From contig JBGCEH010000045.1 of the NCBI GenBank assembly GCA_045106195.1, positions 1 through 64,000 on the forward strand: a stretch of DNA of 64,000 nucleotides. The letters are read 5' to 3'. Origin of the DNA: Granulosicoccus sp045106195. Its GTDB lineage: Bacteria > Pseudomonadota > Gammaproteobacteria > Granulosicoccales > Granulosicoccaceae. Both the position numbers and the translations under genes were made by a program. The notes under the pieces are model-generated. The model made no database searches. It was not told the DNA's origin and saw nothing but the letters and a program-made list of their open reading frames with translations. Of this stretch, positions 63,069-64,000 are shown one piece after another (within the stretch, counting starts at the first letter, position 1; the number at the start of each line of letters is the position of its first letter).

Positions 63069-64000
63069 ATGATGAGTTCGTGTTTTCATACAATTCGCAC
63101 AGCGATTGCGTTTTGTTTCTGCGCAGGGGTTTGTTCTCCGCTTTTTTCCCAGATAGTGAATGCCGCAGATACGGTTGAAGTCCCCGGCTCTTATGGATCC
63201 GCGACTCACCAGATGGTTGTTCCCGGTCCGTTTTTTGGCGAGATAGCGGCCGATGAGCACAGGGTTGCAGCTGACGTGACAGCTCTGAATCACAATGATG
63301 AACCGCATGGAGGGACCTCCGCATTTCCTGTTCTTGTACAGAACTCCAGTTCCTATTCCGTTAATGTCTTTGCAACCAATCCTATCGACGTGGCTGCGAC
63401 GATTTCTGCATGGGTTGATTTCGATGGTAACGGTAAATTCGACATAGACGAATTTGCAACAACCATGGCGCTTCCGGGGACATTGAATTTTAAATACAAA
63501 CTGGTCTGGCCAGATCTTTTGGGTGTATCGACTGACTTTCTGGGTACAAGCTATGTGCGTTTTCGGATTTCAAGTGCACTACTATTGGCGGCTGATGCTA
63601 CCGGTGAAGCCCCCGATGGTGAGGTGAAAGACTATTCTGTGGATGTGCAGCTCGATTCCGATGGCGATGACATCCCTGATGCCATGGATCTCGACAATGA
63701 CAATGATGGTATTCGGGATGCTCAGGAAGGTACAGACGTCGATACCGATGGTGACGGTACGGTAAATTCTCTGGATCTTGATTCTGATGCAGATTCAATT
63801 CCTGACTATATCGAAGCCGGAGAAAATCCGCTCGAACCGATAGATACAGATCTTGATGGGGTGCCTGATTACCTGGATGTCGATTCCAACGATGACGGTA
63901 TACTGGACATCAACGACCAGCTGGACGACGTCGATGGTGACGGATTACCAGACGTCATCGATGGCACGGTTGATTCTGACGGAGATGGCATCGTTAATTT
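63069..64000 (+). CDS. GEVED-domain and calcium-repeat protein (partial, runs off window)
   Basis: An open frame starts at ATG 63069 with GGAAGAG upstream and continues without a stop to the window end, giving at least 310 codons. A signal peptide (TAIAFCFCAGVCSPLFSQ, cleavage near NA|AD) leads to a GEVED-type domain. That domain has WVDFDGNGKFDIDEF, a later FRISSALL, and the closing PDGEVKDYSVDV. Acidic DxDxDG repeats follow (DSDGDDIPDAMDLDNDNDGI and others), like those of the protein at 58389. It is probably a further surface protein of the same island. The C-terminus is not visible. Confidence 0.88.
   Translation, partial: MMSSCFHTIRTAIAFCFCAGVCSPLFSQIVNAADTVEVPGSYGSATHQMVVPGPFFGEIAADEHRVAADVTALNHNDEPHGGTSAFPVLVQNSSSYSVNVFATNPIDVAATISAWVDFDGNGKFDIDEFATTMALPGTLNFKYKLVWPDLLGVSTDFLGTSYVRFRISSALLLAADATGEAPDGEVKDYSVDVQLDSDGDDIPDAMDLDNDNDGIRDAQEGTDVDTDGDGTVNSLDLDSDADSIPDYIEAGENPLEPIDTDLDGVPDYLDVDSNDDGILDINDQLDDVDGDGLPDVIDGTVDSDGDGIVN

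Overview
The window looks like a chromosomal segment of a marine-type gammaproteobacterium. The evidence is the tolB-pal-cpoB gene order, a gammaproteobacterial-type tRNA-Lys, a class II microcin-type export system, and many lipoproteins and OmpA-family outer-membrane proteins. I cannot fix genus or species from the sequence. No rRNA, CRISPR array, intact insertion sequence or phage module was recognised.

Layout. 1-3403: end of the Tol-Pal locus (tolB, pal, cpoB) and tRNA-Lys(TTT). 3466-12090: a minus-strand operon for peptide uptake and hydrolysis, with an M20 amidohydrolase, an M81/MlrC-like metallopeptidase, an extracellular solute-binding protein, two permeases and two ATPases. 12486-14021: a sialate-O-acetylesterase-like lipoprotein. 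14022-16095: poorly coding DNA. 16096-21090: a minus-strand class II microcin-type locus with a C39-peptidase ABC exporter, an HlyD/CvaA-type adaptor, a small coupled ORF and a Trp-rich precursor with a 15-residue leader ending in Gly-Ala. 21555-25061: a two-domain fasciclin lipoprotein, an outer-membrane beta-barrel and an MECR-like enoyl thioester reductase. 26045-30952: a di-heme cytochrome c peroxidase-like lipoprotein, a Baeyer-Villiger-type flavin monooxygenase, a retinol-saturase/phytoene-desaturase-like oxidoreductase and a DUF2147 protein. 31055-36974: an MBL-fold hydrolase and a divergent RND efflux pair. 38328-45958: a single-module iterative-looking type I polyketide synthase translationally overlapped by an alpha-oxoamine synthase, closed by a strong terminator. 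46286-48306: a LytTR-type two-component system. 48700-54542: DUF2141, glutathione S-transferase, a G8-domain beta-helix lipoprotein, a tiny membrane protein and a TVP38-family protein. 54672-64000: a surface-protein island with three paralogous beta-barrel/OmpA proteins, a 1.1-kaa calcium-repeat protein with a (Thr-Pro)33 spacer, and an open-ended GEVED/calcium-repeat protein that runs off the window.

How genes may work together. Two loci stand out as possibly undescribed. The first is the Trp-rich microcin with its dedicated exporter. The second is the PKS plus alpha-oxoamine synthase pair. The PKS has intact KS, AT, DH, KR and ACP motifs, a degenerate ER domain and no thioesterase, so the predicted product is an alkyl alpha-aminoketone released by decarboxylative condensation with an amino acid. 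The nearby MECR-like reductase (candidate trans-acting ER), flavoenzymes, MBL hydrolase, RND pump and LytTR system could supply reduction, tailoring, editing, export and regulation. Those links rest only on proximity.
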